Assembly (NCBI RefSeq): GCF_030272615.1
Contig: NC_081406.1
Location: forward strand, 216,824,997 to 216,884,996
Source of the DNA: Cryptomeria japonica
Taxonomy: Eukaryota; Streptophyta; Pinopsida; Cupressales; Cupressaceae
Direction of reading: 5' to 3'
Length of the DNA stretch: 60,000 nucleotides
The position numbers were made by a program, and so were the translations under genes. The notes below the pieces were generated by a model that made no database searches, was not told the DNA's origin, and was given only the letters and a program-made list of their open reading frames with translations. Positions 23,875 to 35,272 of this stretch are shown one piece after another (the first letter of the stretch is position 1; each line of letters opens with the position of its first letter).

Positions 23875-24052
23875 CAACCTTTGTCATTTATGTCAAAGGG
23901 GGAGTAGTGAGATGAGAAACATGATCAGAATAGGACATCATTAGCTCAGGGGGAGCAACACACATTTCGGGCACACATTTTCATAAGACAATTTTGGCAA
24001 ACCATTTTTAATTTTTCTCATGAGTGTTGCCATCAATGCCAAAGGGGGAGAT
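23875..24052 (+). other. nonaut-B 3' noncoding region and polypurine tract
   Basis: It contains purine tracts near 23895 (tcaaagggggagtag), near 23948 (cagggggagca) and the terminal one at 24040-24051, immediately before the LTR. GTTGCCATCAATG at 24026-24038 pairs with CATTGATGGCAAC at 24105-24117 inside the LTR: 13-bp perfect arms around the tract and LTR start. Confidence 0.75.
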
Positions 24053-24836
24053 TGTTGGCAAATGCACACTCCAATGATAAATTTTAGGTGATTGAAGGTA
24101 TTGTCATTGATGGCAACCTTGAAATCATGTGATACCAGCAGGCACTGACATAAGCAGACTCTACACTGGCATACAGTACACCAGCACCGAAAGGAAGAAT
24201 ACTGGCATCTTGGCCGACAACAATTTTGTATTAATATATTTTGTAATTAATTGTAAAATATTTTTGTAAGCCGACATGGCAGATTGTAAAATGACTCATT
24301 TATGTATGAGATCATTATAAATCATTTAATAGGGATATGATGTGAAATATGAATAGAAGGTACCAGACCTAATATGTGAATTATTGGTTAAGGATTTATG
24401 CATGTAGCAGAGTTTAAACTGGTTCTAAATTTGGCATAGCAGATGCTAATCTAAAGTAGTACAAGACATTGGATTTGTATAATCCATTTCTGTAAGTCAG
24501 TGTGACTTCTTTTGTATTTGAGCAGTGAGCTCTAGGCACTTGGCCTTCTTGCATGTGCAGGCACCTATTGTAAGCACTAATATTCTCTTATTGGCCAGTA
24601 AGCGAATATTGTGGGTCACAAATACCACTGAGGTTTTTCCCACACCAGGTTTTCTCGTTAAAATATTGTGTTATTGTGTTCTTTTCATGTTGTGGTTGTT
24701 ATTCTTATTTGCTAAATTATTTTTGGTTTATTTGTACACAGTTTTAATATGCTTTTCATGTTATAAGTTAAGAAATTTATTATACCGGTCAGATATTGAT
24801 TCACCCCCCCTCTCAGTATCTTTGGGAATCCTAATA
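24053..24836 (+). repeat. nonaut-B 3' LTR
   Basis: 784 bp, TGTTGG...CCTAATA (the final CA has become TA). It aligns with 10607-11391. It is followed by the TSD ccctc (24837-24841). Confidence 0.9.
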
Positions 24837-24841
24837 CCCTC

Positions 24842-24864
24842 TCAGTTGCCTCCGAGTCCTAACA
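24842..24864 (+). repeat. cop-A 5' LTR, terminal fragment
   Basis: These are the last bases of LTR-A (tcagttgcctccgag...taaca), separated from the rest by nonaut-B. They match the end of the 3' LTR at 30482-30504. Confidence 0.8.
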
Positions 24865-24866
24865 AT

Positions 24867-24877
24867 TGGTATCAGAG
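24867..24877 (+). other. cop-A primer-binding site
   Basis: TGGTATCAGAG starts two bases after the LTR end. It is an exact match to the first eleven bases of the initiator-Met tRNA complement. Confidence 0.85.
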
Positions 24878-24921
24878 ATAAGTCCTCTTTTTGCAGAAGC
24901 TTAATAGCTTGAGGATATTCT

Positions 24922-26000
24922 ATGGCAACAAACTTTTTCAGGAAGGATAGTCTGAAACTTGATGGAACTAACTATGGTATATGGAAGATCAGAATGGAGA
25001 AACATTTGAATTGCATTGGAAGAGACATATGGGATGTTACAAAGAATGGCCATGTTGATCCTTTATTGAATCAACCTCATCCACCAACATTGGCTAAAGA
25101 TCAAGAGAATGATTGCAAAGCAAGAGAAGCACTCTTGAGTGCCTTGTCAGATCAAAAAATCATGTGATTATTAGACCGATCTACTACTAAAGCTATTTGG
25201 GATAAATTGGATGTATTGAATCAAGGAGATACCACTATCAAAATTGCAAAACTGGAATGCTTCTGGGTTAGGTATGAAAATCTGAAAATGGAAGAAGATG
25301 AAATAATTTTTGCTTTTATGCAAAGGGTTAATGAAATTGTTTTGGGAATACAATATTGTGGAGGATCCTTGAGTGAAGATGAAATTGTTTCTAAAGTTTT
25401 AAGAGCATTGCCACTGACATACAAAATGAAAGTAACTTCTATTAATGAGTTGAGAACAATGCCTAATACATCAGTATCTAGAGATACCTTGGTTGGAAAA
25501 CTTTCAAAATTTGAGGTTGAGGAATTTGGTCTTATTGCTACAATTAAAATATATTTAGCCTTCAAAGCATCATCATTTGCAACATCATCATCATCATCTG
25601 ACAAATCTGATTGGAAATCACTTTATGCAAGAGAACTTGAAGATATCAGAAAGGAAAATGAAGAACTAGAAGAACTTGAAGCATTATTTGCAAGGAAAAT
25701 GCCTAAAGGTCCTATTGGAAGTAAGTATGAAGTTAAAGAACCATTTAAATGTTTTAACTACAATAAAGTTGGTCATATGGCATCTAGATGTCCTAATAGA
25801 CATGCAAGATTGAGAGAAGAAGCTAAAAGGACATATAAGCCTAACCCTAAATATCAGAGATACAAATTTAATAAGAATAGAGACAAATCATGTTACTATG
25901 CTGATGAAGGAGTTACTAATAACTCTGATGAAGAACCGACAGACAATGTATGGTCTTTTGTTGCAATAAAAGAAGATCAACTAACACCTACTATTCCACT
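24922..26000 (+). pseudogene. cop-A gag (decayed)
   Basis: Start at the ATG of MATNFFRKDSLKLDG. The N-terminal LDGTNYGIWKIRMEKHL is the classical plant copia gag opening. The UBN2-like core follows (AIWDKLDVLNQGD, FMQRVNEIV, VLRALPLTYKMK). The knuckle at about 25748-25790 reads CFNYNKVGHMASRC, with the second Cys replaced by Tyr. There is an in-frame TGA at 25165-25167; otherwise it is largely open. Confidence 0.85.
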
Positions 26001-27315
26001 AGTAGAGAAGGCCCTGGCAGCTAAAATTGAAGAAAAGGATGAATGGATTATAGGTTATGGATGTTCACATCATATGACTGGTGATAAAAGTAAATTCTTA
26101 TCTTTTCAGGAATACAATGGAGGTCTAGTAAGACTTTGGGATGATAAAGCTTATTTGATTAGAGGAAATTGCACTATATCTTTTGATGGTAAGCACAATA
26201 CTGACAACATTGATTATGTTGGTCAATTAGTTGTAAAGCGATTTCAATTATAGTTCAAGAATGGTAAATGCAAAATCATGAATAGAACTGGTTTGGAGAT
26301 TGCAATTGGTAATCAGACTAGAGGTAATATCTTTCATTTGAATAACAATGAAAAGATATGTTTGATTGCACATATTGATGAAAGTTGGTTATGGCATAAA
26401 AGACTTAGTCATGTGAATTTTGATTTCATTATAAAGATTAGTTCATCTAAGGCAGTAAGGGATTTACCTAAGATTGTAAAACCTCTTAATCTCGTATGTA
26501 AGGAATGTCAAATGGGAAAGCAAGTTAGAACAACTTTTAAGAGTATTTCTGAGAAATCCAATAATGTTCTTGATTTAATCCATACTGACTTGTGTGGTCT
26601 AGAAAGAACAAGAAGTCTAAAGGGAGATAGATAATTTATGCTAATCATTGATGATTATTCTAGAATGTGTTGGGTTACTTTTCTCAAGGAGAAATCAGAA
26701 GCTTTTGGGAAATTCAAATTATTGAAGGCAATGGTAGAGAGTGAAACCGGTAAGAAAATAAAATGTTTAAGATCAGATCAAGGAGGTGAATTCACATCTA
26801 AGGAATTTAATACATTTTGTGAAGTGAATGGAATTAGAAGACAACTATCAGCACCCCAGACACCTCAGCAAAATGGAGTTGTGGAAAGGAAGAATAGAAC
26901 TATTCTAGATGTAGCTAGAAACATGAAATTAGAAGTAAATCTACCTCATGTGTACGAGAGAGAAGTAGTAAATACAACGGTTTACACTTTTAATAGAGTT
27001 CACATCAAAGGTGAAACCGGTAAGACACCTTATGAACTAAGGTTTGGTAATACTCCTACTCTTAAATACTTTAGAATATTTCGAATCAAATGCTATATTA
27101 GGAGAGATGAGTATATTAGTAAATTTGATCTTAGAAGTTATGAAGGAATATTTATTGGTTATTCATCTAAGAGAAAAGCAAATAGATGTTTCAATAAAAG
27201 ATTGCAGAAAATCATTGAGAGTGCAAATGTGAAGATAGATGAACAATTAAGAGGAAATTCAAGGTCTATGGATTCTGAACCGACAATTGAGATGATCATA
27301 AATGAACCTATATAG
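26001..27315 (+). pseudogene. cop-A protease and integrase (decayed)
   Basis: Protease: WIIGYGCSHHMTGD (26044-26085) is where WIIDSGCSHHMTGD is expected, so the catalytic Asp is lost. The pre-integrase zinc domain is near 26386-26520 (WLWHKRLSHVNF, then CKECQMGK). The integrase core keeps the three acidic residues in context: IHTDLCG (~26580), RSDQGGEF (~26770) and QQNGVVERKN (~26870). TAG or TAA stops lie at about 26251 and 26632. The degraded end (27316-27490) contains several stops. Confidence 0.85.
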
Positions 27316-27489
27316 AGTGCACCAGTATAGAGTGTGGATCCATTCACACTGGCATCATCAGAGAATTCCATAGTGACTGAAGACTAGCAACAAGTAAACA
27401 CACCCAATTATGTAAGACTAAATCACTCTAAAAGTTAGATAATTGGGAACAAGTATCAAGGTGTTATGACAAGAGGAAGACTAGCAAAT

Positions 27490-28467
27490 GAAGAGGTATG
27501 TTTAATTTCTCAAATTTAACCAACATTTGTTATTGAGGCATGTGAAGACAAACATTGGATTAAAGCTATGGAAGATGAATTAGAATAAATTGAAAACAAC
27601 AATACATGGACATTGGTTCCCTGGCCTAAAGACAAAAATGTAATTGGAAATAAATGGGTATTCAAAAATAAACTTAATGAAGATGGTAAGGTAATCAGGA
27701 ACAAAGCAAGATTAGTGTGTAAAGGATATTCACAGAAGGAGGGAATTGATTGCAATGAAACCTTTGCACCAGTAGCTAGAATTGAGGTAGTCAGATTAGT
27801 TGTTGTATTTGTAGCCCACAAGAACTATAAAGTATATCAAATGGATGTTAAATGTGCATTTCTAAATGGTGATCTAAAAGAGAAAGTTTACATTGAACAA
27901 CCTGATGGATTTTTATTGACAAATGATAAAGATATGGTTTGCAGATTAAGGAAAGCTTTGTATGGATTGAAGCAAGCTCCTAGAGCTTGGTATGCTAGAT
28001 TGGACAAATATCTTTTGAAGCTTGGTTACACTAAATTTAATGCTAACAACAACTTATATTTCAAAGTGACTAATGAAGACATCTTGGTTATTAAATTTTT
28101 TGTTGATGATATCATTTTTGAAGGAGAAGATGGATTATGTAAAGAATTTGCTAATAAGATGTAGGATGAATTTGAAATGTCTATGATTGGGGAGATAAAA
28201 TTATTTTTAGGATTGCAGATTTCATGGAGTGATAAAGGTATATTTATATGTCAAACAAAGTACTTGAAAGAACTATTCAAGAAATTTGGTATGGAAAACT
28301 CTAAACTGGTAAGTACTCCTATGACTACAACTAATAAATTGACATTGAAGGATGATTCAACTCCTGTTAATCTGACAAGATATAAATCTATGATTGGAGG
28401 TTTACTATATTTGACACAAACAAGCTTTGATATAATAAATGTAGTATGTATTATTTCAATATTTTAG
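27490..28467 (+). pseudogene. cop-A reverse transcriptase (decayed)
   Basis: Copia RT landmarks in order: [68 protein letters not shown], the catalytic FVDDI (28099-28113) and LGLQISWSDKGIFICQ, then NKLTLKDDSTPVN. A stop at 28162-28164 and another near 28465 break it. The catalytic box is kept. Confidence 0.9.
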
Positions 28468-29050
28468 AGTAATCCTAGAGAAAATCATGAATCAGCAGTG
28501 AAAAGGATTTTCCAGTATCTACAAGGCACAACAAATCTTGGTTTATGGTATCCTAAAGATGAAAATTTTGATTTATGTGCATACATAGATGCAAACTGGG
28601 CAGGAGATGTAGATGACAGAAAGAGCACCACCGATGGGGCATTCTTTCTTGGTAGCAAATTGATTTCTTGGCTGAGCAAGAAACAGAGTTGTACATCATT
28701 ATCAATAGTAGAATCAGAATATGTTACAATATCAACTAATTATACTCAGGTATTATGGATTAAGAAAATGTTGAAGGACATAAAGGTAAAATGCAAAGAA
28801 CCTATAATCATTTACTGTGATAATTCAACAACAATTGATATATCTAAGAACCTGGTATTTCACTCTAAGACTAAACATGTTTCTATCGAATATAATTTTC
28901 TAAAAGAGAATGTTGAAGAAAAAGAAGTGAGATAGGTTTATGTGAATACTAAAGAGCAGATTGCAGATATCTTTACTAAGCCTTTGCCTAAGGAAAATTT
29001 TGAATATCCTAGAGAGCATCTTGGGGTAATACCCTCACCAATAAAGACTT
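28468..29050 (+). pseudogene. cop-A RNase H (decayed)
   Basis: It shows CAYIDANWAGDVDDRKSTTDGAFFLG, LSIVESEYV, IYCDNSTTIDIS and HSKTKHVSIEYNF, then the end of pol around IADIFTKPLP. The catalytic Asp and Glu in context are present. One TAG at 28933-28935 interrupts the end; the polyprotein terminates near 29052. Confidence 0.85.
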
Positions 29051-29416
29051 AGACAGTTGATGATTGGCATCAAATTGACAGAATTAATAGCGAAACCTTT
29101 TTTTGGCTTTGATGGAGGAGAGCTACTTCTTAGGGGAAGTAGTTGGTTAAAACAATTGGTTCTATGAATTGGTTGTATGTTCTAGCATTTGTATTGCTTT
29201 GGAATTTGATGTCAAAGGGGGAGAGATATCTATGGAAAAAAATATCCTTTGGGGATACATTATTCATTGGGGGAGAGATATATACTATTTGCATTTGTAT
29301 TTTGATTTCTGGTATTGATCTATTCTCGAGATTGTTGGTTTTTGGTTTTTGGGATTTTGTTTTGGCACTTAGATGTTTTTCCATCTTGTGTTGCCATTAA
29401 TGCCAAAGGGGGAGAT
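29051..29416 (+). other. cop-A post-pol region with repeated purine tracts
   Basis: Purine-rich motifs occur near 29128 (taggggaagtag), 29211-29226 (gtcaaagggggagaga), 29269-29280 (tgggggagagat) and 29402-29416 (terminal tract). GTTGCCATTAATG (29390-29402) pairs, with two mismatches, with CATTGATGTCAAC (29451-29463) in the LTR. A hydrophobic open frame at 29143-29400 overlaps the tracts and is unlikely to be a gene. Confidence 0.6.
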
Positions 29417-30504
29417 TGTTGGTATTATGGATGTGTTGAATTGGTTTTCTCATTGATGTCAACAATTGTCCTTCTAGAGATCTTTGGTTATGTTGAATTG
29501 ACACATTATGTTCACTGGCAAGTTCAGTGACTTATGCATAGTCACTGGTATATCACTCACCGATAGGTTATATTGTTCACCAACACTGAAGATGACTTGT
29601 TATCATCTAGAGATCACTTGGTTATGTTGAAGACATGGTTTGGACACTTGGTTTTGGTATTTTGGTTATTGGTCTAATCTGGTTGACATATTTGTTGTTA
29701 CCAGCAAATTGGTCTAGGTTATGGACCGGCATGCATTAGCTATTTAGATCAACATGACACATTATGGAGATGATTTGATTAATTGGACATTGTTGTAAAT
29801 GTATTGAGCCTACATGATGCATCGCATCTTGATTTATTTGTAATTTATTTAACTATAATATTCTTAGTGAGCTGACCTACACATTTGGTCTTGGTATATA
29901 TATATAAGATCTCATTTGTGAGATGATGTAAGTGAGGAGAAGAAAGATAATGGTATATCGTATAAGGTTTTGTAACATGGTATGTGCGAATATTGAAGAT
30001 CATATGAGAAGACCATAGAGAAGGTTCAAGGAAGGTTTGAAGGTGATTATTAGAGCTTAACTGATATTGAATCTAGCATTAGAGATGATACTTTGAGAAG
30101 TACATTATCATTGGATTTAACCATCCAATTGTAGTCAGTGTGACTCTTATTTTGTGATTGAGTAGTGAGCTCTAGGCGGTTGACCTTTCTACATGTGCAG
30201 ACCTCATTTGTATATACATACTATCTATAGTAGTATCATCTAATTGTGGGCAAGGTTTCCCACTGTGGTTTTTCCCCTCATAGGGTTTCCACATACAAAT
30301 CTTTGTGTTATGTTCATGGATGTTGTTTCTCTTTTTGTTCTATGCATTAAGTTTCACCAGTATTAATATTTACTGCTAATTTGTGAACCGAAATTAAGTT
30401 TAGTTTATCAATATTAAGTATAAAGTTTAATTAAGTTATATTTGGGTTGAAATTAATTGACAACTAATTCAACCCCCCCTCTCAGTTGGCTCTGGGTTGT
30501 AACA
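29417..30504 (+). repeat. cop-A 3' LTR
   Basis: 1,088 bp, TGTTGG...GTAACA, aligned with 9538-10606 plus 24842-24864. It contains the TATA-like run 29895-29907, and ATCTCA-TTTG-TGAGAT (29909-29924) just downstream. Confidence 0.9.
29895..29924 (+). promoter_or_regulatory. TATA-like run and hairpin in cop-A LTR
   Basis: tatatatatataa (29895-29907) is followed directly by a 6-bp inverted repeat (29909-29924). The 5' LTR has the same arrangement at about 10017-10045. This is the likely core promoter of the LTR; no experimental start is known. Confidence 0.4.
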
Positions 30505-31010
30505 CAGAACACATCCAAGTCAGCCACAAAATATTACCTTTACCAAGATAGGAAAATGAAACATGCAAATAGGTTGGCCCAAAGAATGAAAGGAAAATCC
30601 TCTAGAAAAGAAAAACCAAGTGCGGATCAAAAGGAAGGTTAGCCAAGGACTCAAGATCATGAAGAAAGGAACCAAATAGATCCACAAGCTAAGAAATCAC
30701 TCCACATGAGAAGGAATTAGCATAATAGACAATAAGCTCAAAATTGTTCCGGAACTAGGAAATAGTCACTCTGGAAGGAATAACTCTCTGAAAAAGAATC
30801 AAAATGATTTGAAAATATGGAATAATTCTCAAGGGAAAGGCTGCAAACCAAAAATTTGATCCGCAATGAAAAAGAAAAATCTATCAAAACACACTGAAGG
30901 AAAACACAGAAAACTGCTACCGGAACTGAACAAGAACAAAACTAAGGAAATATTTTTTTTTGTTTGATGCATGATTGCTCATAGACTAGGGATGCTCTTG
31001 CATCACTACA
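30505..31010 (-). repeat. gyp-2 5' LTR, outer part
   Basis: This is the continuation of the gyp-2 LTR beyond cop-A. It starts with the second TSD copy (cagaa). The outer end is placed at 31010, where the minus strand reads TGTAGTGATGC immediately after broken RT sequence of gyp-3. The total LTR would be about 800 bp. It holds no gene; the small plus-strand frame at 30457-30642 spans the cop-A boundary and is not real. Confidence 0.5.
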
Positions 31011-31441
31011 TAAGAGATTGAACTTTATTTGATCAAACCTTTCCTTAATAACTCTTGCACTTCTCTATTCAACTCCTCATTTTCTGCAGGTGTCATTTGG
31101 TGTGCTACTTTATTCAGCAAACTAGCTTTGGGAATCAGGTCCATGAAATGACTGATACTTCTCACAAGTGGTAATCCATCAGGTATGTTATCTGAAATGA
31201 TGTCTTAATATTCTATTAGAAGTTGTTTTATCTCTTTCAATCATTTTTCTTCCAAATTTTGAGCCTTCTCAGGAACTAAAACAAAATTCTTATTATCATG
31301 TCTTATCCCATCCAAGAATTTCCTTTTGTCTACGAAACAAATCCTCACATTTGTAAAAATTTCATTGTTAAGAGGCTCTTCAAAGGGTAACAAGGCCCGT
31401 TTCATCCCATTTGCAATAGTAATGTATATGTTCTTTCTTTC
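31011..31441 (-). pseudogene. gyp-3: Ty3/gypsy pol fragment (start of RT)
   Basis: The minus strand shows the region leading into gypsy RT: FVDKRKFLDGIRHDNKNFVL, then DIISDNIPDGLPLVRSISHFMDLIPKASL, then MTPAENEELNREVQELLRKGLIK. Two stops interrupt it. It ends at 31011 where gyp-2 inserted, and at 31441 where tat-F inserted; the rest of gyp-3 is beyond the window or lost. Confidence 0.75.
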
Positions 31442-32625
31442 TATAATGGTGGAAAAATGTTGAATGATAGATCAAGAAGGAAACTACCCTTTCCCTCAAA
31501 GAGAGATGAGAGTTTCACTATTGATTACCATTCAATCACTTTTCACCATGTTACATTAGAAAGAGGAGAGGATAATTCACTAGATTCAATCTCTCCACAT
31601 GAAGATGGTAGATTGAATTTTGAATGAATTGAATGTTAAGTTGATCCCCTCTTCCTTGTTTGAAATGGAAAGGAAATCGATTGGATTATGTAGTGCAAAA
31701 GTGACAAAGAACTGATTATAATTTGAGATCGGAATATGGGATGAAGCTATGCACCTGGATCTGGCAGTAAAATGTCAAGATGAAGTCACCTTGCAAATTT
31801 GAGGAAAAGTTGCCCAGACCTTGGTGGGAACATACACGGTCCTCCGAAAAATCCACAAAAATGAAAAGGGTTTTTCTGCCTTTGCAAATGAAGCCCGAAT
31901 CTAAAAGTACAACTATGCATCTGAAACCTACACATAGAAAAGAGAGAAAAATGGGTTAGGGTTGGGGGTTTTCCTTTAGGTCTAAACCTAGTTTTCTAAT
32001 TAACCAAGTAATGAAATAAAGTACTTGCAAGTAGATGTAAATAAAAGATTGAATTGTAAATCACCTCAAGGGAGGTTGTAGTTGTAATGTTGATAGAAAT
32101 TCTTGTGTGGAATTGAATGTTGAAATCAATATCCTCTTCAATGGTTGAATCCTTGAATTGAATGCAACACTTAGCCTTGAAGGGAAACTTGAGAATGCTC
32201 AATGCTGGAAAAATATGCTTGAATGCCCTTGAATGCGTGATTGCTTGTGCAACTTAAATTTATCCAGATTTGACCTATCCAACTTATGCAAATGAGCGGA
32301 TGAATGCCCCTTAAATACATGTTAGTGGATTTTATTTTCATCACGGGCTGACATCAGGGGAGTTTCCTGCTTGAGGCACAACCAACAATGCAACCCTAGG
32401 AAGGGTCCTACCCCAAAATAGGGCAAGGATAGGGGCACCATGCCCTTGTCCTACCCCTTTCTCTAGGGCAGAGTGTGAATGGGTTGATGTAGAGGCAAAG
32501 GAAGAGGTTGTTTCTGAAGGCTGAGAAATTTTTGGTCTCCGATTAGGCTAGAGAATTTGAACTCACATATGTGAGGACCCTAATGTAGTTGAAAATTGCT
32601 AGGGTTGCAATTTTATGACACTACA
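31442..32625 (-). repeat. tat-F 3' LTR
   Basis: On the minus strand it starts TGTAGTGTCATAAAATTG at 32625 and ends ...CCACCATTATA at 31442 (terminal CA appears as TA). It aligns with 58748-59994. It carries one unit of a GGGCACCATGCCC hairpin motif (32421-32451) where the other LTR has three. Confidence 0.85.
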
Positions 32626-33359
32626 TTTAGTCCCACTTTAGTGGGAGTCTAAGAATACGCCAATACTGTTGGTAAAGTACAAGGAAACAATATTGAAATA
32701 CTTTTACCACGTCAAGGAGGCAATATGTGCCAAGACCCTAGTGGATTTAGGATCTTATGACTTCAATTGAAAAAGTAAAAGGGAAGATCTAGAAGTGGGG
32801 AACCATGACTACAAGTAGAAAAGTTTCCTTCACTATGAGTCAAAAGATTATGTAAAGCAAAATAGTGTTCACTAAGTAATTATAAGTATCACAAGAAGGA
32901 AAATATGAGCACAGTGTATGCCCCCACATTAAAGAAAATGCATGTTCCTTATTAGGAGCAATTTCTTTAAGGTAGGATACATCCAAGAGAGATAGAAGAA
33001 ATGGAGCATGTTATCGCAAGGATTTATCCCCCAATCAAGGAATAAACCCAAGGATAATGAACACAAAACATGAGGTAGTATCACTTTCCTTGAGGTCACT
33101 ATGTTGTATGATAACTCATTTATATCATGTATGTATATGTATATAATAATTTTCATTCCCCAAAGAGGGACACTACCTTAGAAGAAAGGGAAGAGAAGAT
33201 GTCTTTTGAGTCAACATGAAAGAGACCAAGAAAAGATATCAATTCTTTGCATCATTCCCAAGTAGGCATTAAGGGAACAATAGAAGAACAGGGATACACA
33301 TAAAAGAATGGTCACAAAAGAAAAAGAAAGGAGAGGGAGAAAGATCTGTAGTGCTAATA
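32626..33359 (-). other. tat-F 3' noncoding internal region and polypurine tract
   Basis: There is no gene. The purine tract directly precedes the LTR on the minus strand (AAAGTGGGACTAAA) and overlaps a perfect inverted repeat TCCCACT-TT-AGTGGGA at 32631-32646. The remainder is AT-rich without recognisable coding potential. Confidence 0.6.
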
Positions 33360-33990
33360 TTTCTAATCGAGCATGATATCCACCTCCCTATCTTGTTGAT
33401 CACTATTTTGGGAAGGTGAGAAACATGCCAAAGGAGCGACATCGAGCACAATAGATGGAGCTATCACAAGATCAAAACAAGGACTATGCTCATGTTGTAA
33501 GTCACTTTGCTCAATTCTAGGAGCTAGGATTAGGGTTTGTGAAAACTCATCTTCTAAATATGTGTCCACATCACTATACTCATACTCACTATCAGAAGCA
33601 TTAGGAGTTGTATTTCTATTATGAATAACATTTCTACCCATTTCTTCATCAAAGTTTAGAGAAAGAGGAGAAAGAACATGAATAGGAGTAAAACTATCAC
33701 ATGTTTTGTTCAAATTATGATTTGGAGATGTAGGTTGAATATCTTGCTTAGGAGAAAAGGGAATCATGTCAATTTTCAGAGTCTGAGGAGATTGAGTATT
33801 TTGAGGGATACATTCATGAGCTCAAACGCGACATCTTCATCGGTGTTCTCTCGCACAATGATTCTGTCGAGTCTTAGTGGAAGGCTAAGAAGGAGGACGA
33901 ACACTTGAAAAAGTAGGAATGTTTCTCTCCTTAATAGTGGAAGGTTTAGGTTGAGGTCTTTTTGGTTGAATAATAGGAGAATGAGGCCTC
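33360..33990 (-). pseudogene. tat-F Pro/Ser-rich tail of the gag-protease ORF
   Basis: The minus-strand frame at 33363-33767 encodes a Ser/Asp/Pro-rich low-complexity stretch (SDSEYEYSDVDTYLEDEFSQ) with no enzymatic motif. The segment next to nonaut-C is also Pro-rich and continues, in the same sense, the Pro-rich end of the protease ORF at 54787. At this end of pol a RT domain would be expected, but none is present. Confidence 0.55.
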
Positions 33991-35215
33991 TGTTGGAATT
34001 ATGATGCATTTTGTATGATTGGTGAAATGGTTGTCATTGTTGGCAACATCATCTTCTAAGTCTCCACAATCCATTGGTAAAGGAGTAAAGGGTAGCTGGT
34101 GAAGAACAAGAGTCCTTATTCTTATTGGTGGTGAGTAGACCAGTATATAGGAGTTAACCGGCTAAGTAGTGACTAGACCATTATACAGGGGTTAACCAGC
34201 TAAGTAGTGAGTAGACCAGTATACATGAGGTAACCGGCCAAGCAGTAAGTAAATCAGTATATAGGAGATAACTGGTTAGGCAGAATTGGATCGATACATA
34301 GGTGACAACTGACAATACAGGAGTCTCAAGTGATAGACTTAGAAACATCCAGATAACATCTAGTTAAACTGACAGTCTTCCCTTTTCAACCGGTGAGCTT
34401 ATCGGCATGAACAACTATCTTGACTGATATTCCTGGAATAATTTTTGGAGAGTAATTTGAGGCACGATAATAGAATTTTGAATCTAATTCTTGGAGGGAA
34501 AGTTGGCACTAGAATTAAAGGTTAATATATACACATCATTCATTCGGATTGCATTGTTGTCAATGTGAAAAATATATGTGTGAATGTAAATAGGGGGTGT
34601 AGAATATAGTGCACTAGATAGAGGTATGAATCAGTGAAGCTGACATCGATCAAAAGAATAGAGCATGCAAAGTGGATCTATGAGATAGAGGTAGTGTCAT
34701 TAGACAGATCAATCATCTTTGTTGCCTTCTAACAATTGAAGCATTGTAAATCTCTTGATAGAGTTAACCTTGACTAGTTCTTTATGTAAAATCTCTTAAC
34801 TGAGGCACTTCAGATATGAAATTGTAAAATCCTCTAGCAAGGTGAACTTTAACAAGTTCTAAGGTATTATTAACTAGATACCAATCACTTCTAACAAGGT
34901 GATGCTCTCAGAAAGAACTTGTTGTAATCTCTTAACAGGTCACTCTTTTTCACTATAGTAAAAGAGATTATGGGTTATCCTCACCATGGTTTTCTCCCTC
35001 TAACCGAGGGTTTCCATGTATAATTGTTAGTGTTATGTGATGCTTATTTGTGCATGCAAATCTCTTTTCTTTGATGTTCTCCACTTTCTTGATTTATGCA
35101 ATGCTTAAGTTAATTTGGAAGGATAGTTACAGACCGGTCACCTTGAATGTTTGAATTGTGTATAAACTATTTTGACTGATTCATCCACCCTCTGAATCAT
35201 CGATTAATACAAATA
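33991..35215 (+). repeat. nonaut-C 5' LTR
   Basis: 1,225 bp, TGTTGGAATTATG...AATACAAATA, aligned with 53565-54786 (roughly 10% different by eye over the first 190 bp). It includes a 38-bp tandem repeat block and the copia LTR end module (CACCATGGTTTTCTCCC, GGGTTTCC). Confidence 0.9.
34131..34282 (+). repeat. 38-bp tandem repeat in LTR-C (5' copy)
   Basis: Four successive 38-bp units beginning GTGAGTAGACCAGTATA and containing GGAGTTAACCGGCTAAG, plus a partial fifth. The same block is at 53705-53856 in the 3' LTR. Its upstream position in the LTR makes it a candidate enhancer repeat. Confidence 0.8.
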
Positions 35216-35217
35216 AT

Positions 35218-35230
35218 TGGTATTAGAGCC
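35218..35230 (+). other. nonaut-C primer-binding site
   Basis: TGGTATTAGAGCC, one change from the initiator-Met tRNA complement TGGTATCAGAGCC, two bases after the LTR end. Confidence 0.85.
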
Positions 35231-35272
35231 TTGGTCATCTAAAGAAAAGGTTAACAACTTGAGGAAAAGATC

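Larger units (their letters stand above)
10607..24836 (+). mobile_element. nonaut-B: non-autonomous copia-type LTR element with ORF1 and ORF2
   Basis: Matching LTRs lie at 10607-11391 and 24053-24836, the target sites are ccttt/ccctc (two transitions apart), and an initiator-Met-type primer site and a terminal polypurine tract are present. Between them are only two long coding regions, ORF1 (coiled coil plus CCHC knuckles) and ORF2 (unknown), and the inserted array G. There is no trace of protease, integrase, RT or RNase H, so mobilisation in trans by a copia element is the likely explanation. Its length without G is about 6.8 kb. Confidence 0.85.
9538..30504 (+). mobile_element. cop-A: Ty1/copia LTR retrotransposon carrying nested insertions
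   Basis: The 5' LTR starts TGTTGG at 9538, the 3' LTR ends TAACA at 30504, and the flanks are cataa (9533-9537) and cagaa (30505-30509), a TSD with one change. Without inserts it is about 6.7 kb: LTR ~1.09 kb, primer site, gag-pol and a post-pol region with repeated purine tracts. nonaut-B lies inside the 5' LTR. Domain order (gag, protease, integrase, RT, RNase H) is copia. Repeated tract motifs hint at a Sirevirus-like lineage. Confidence 0.9.

Noticed and set aside
29143-29400. Hydrophobic frame after cop-A pol, possibly env-like
   Set aside because: It overlaps the repeated purine tracts, has no signal peptide or coiled-coil pattern, and has no clear counterpart in copia E.
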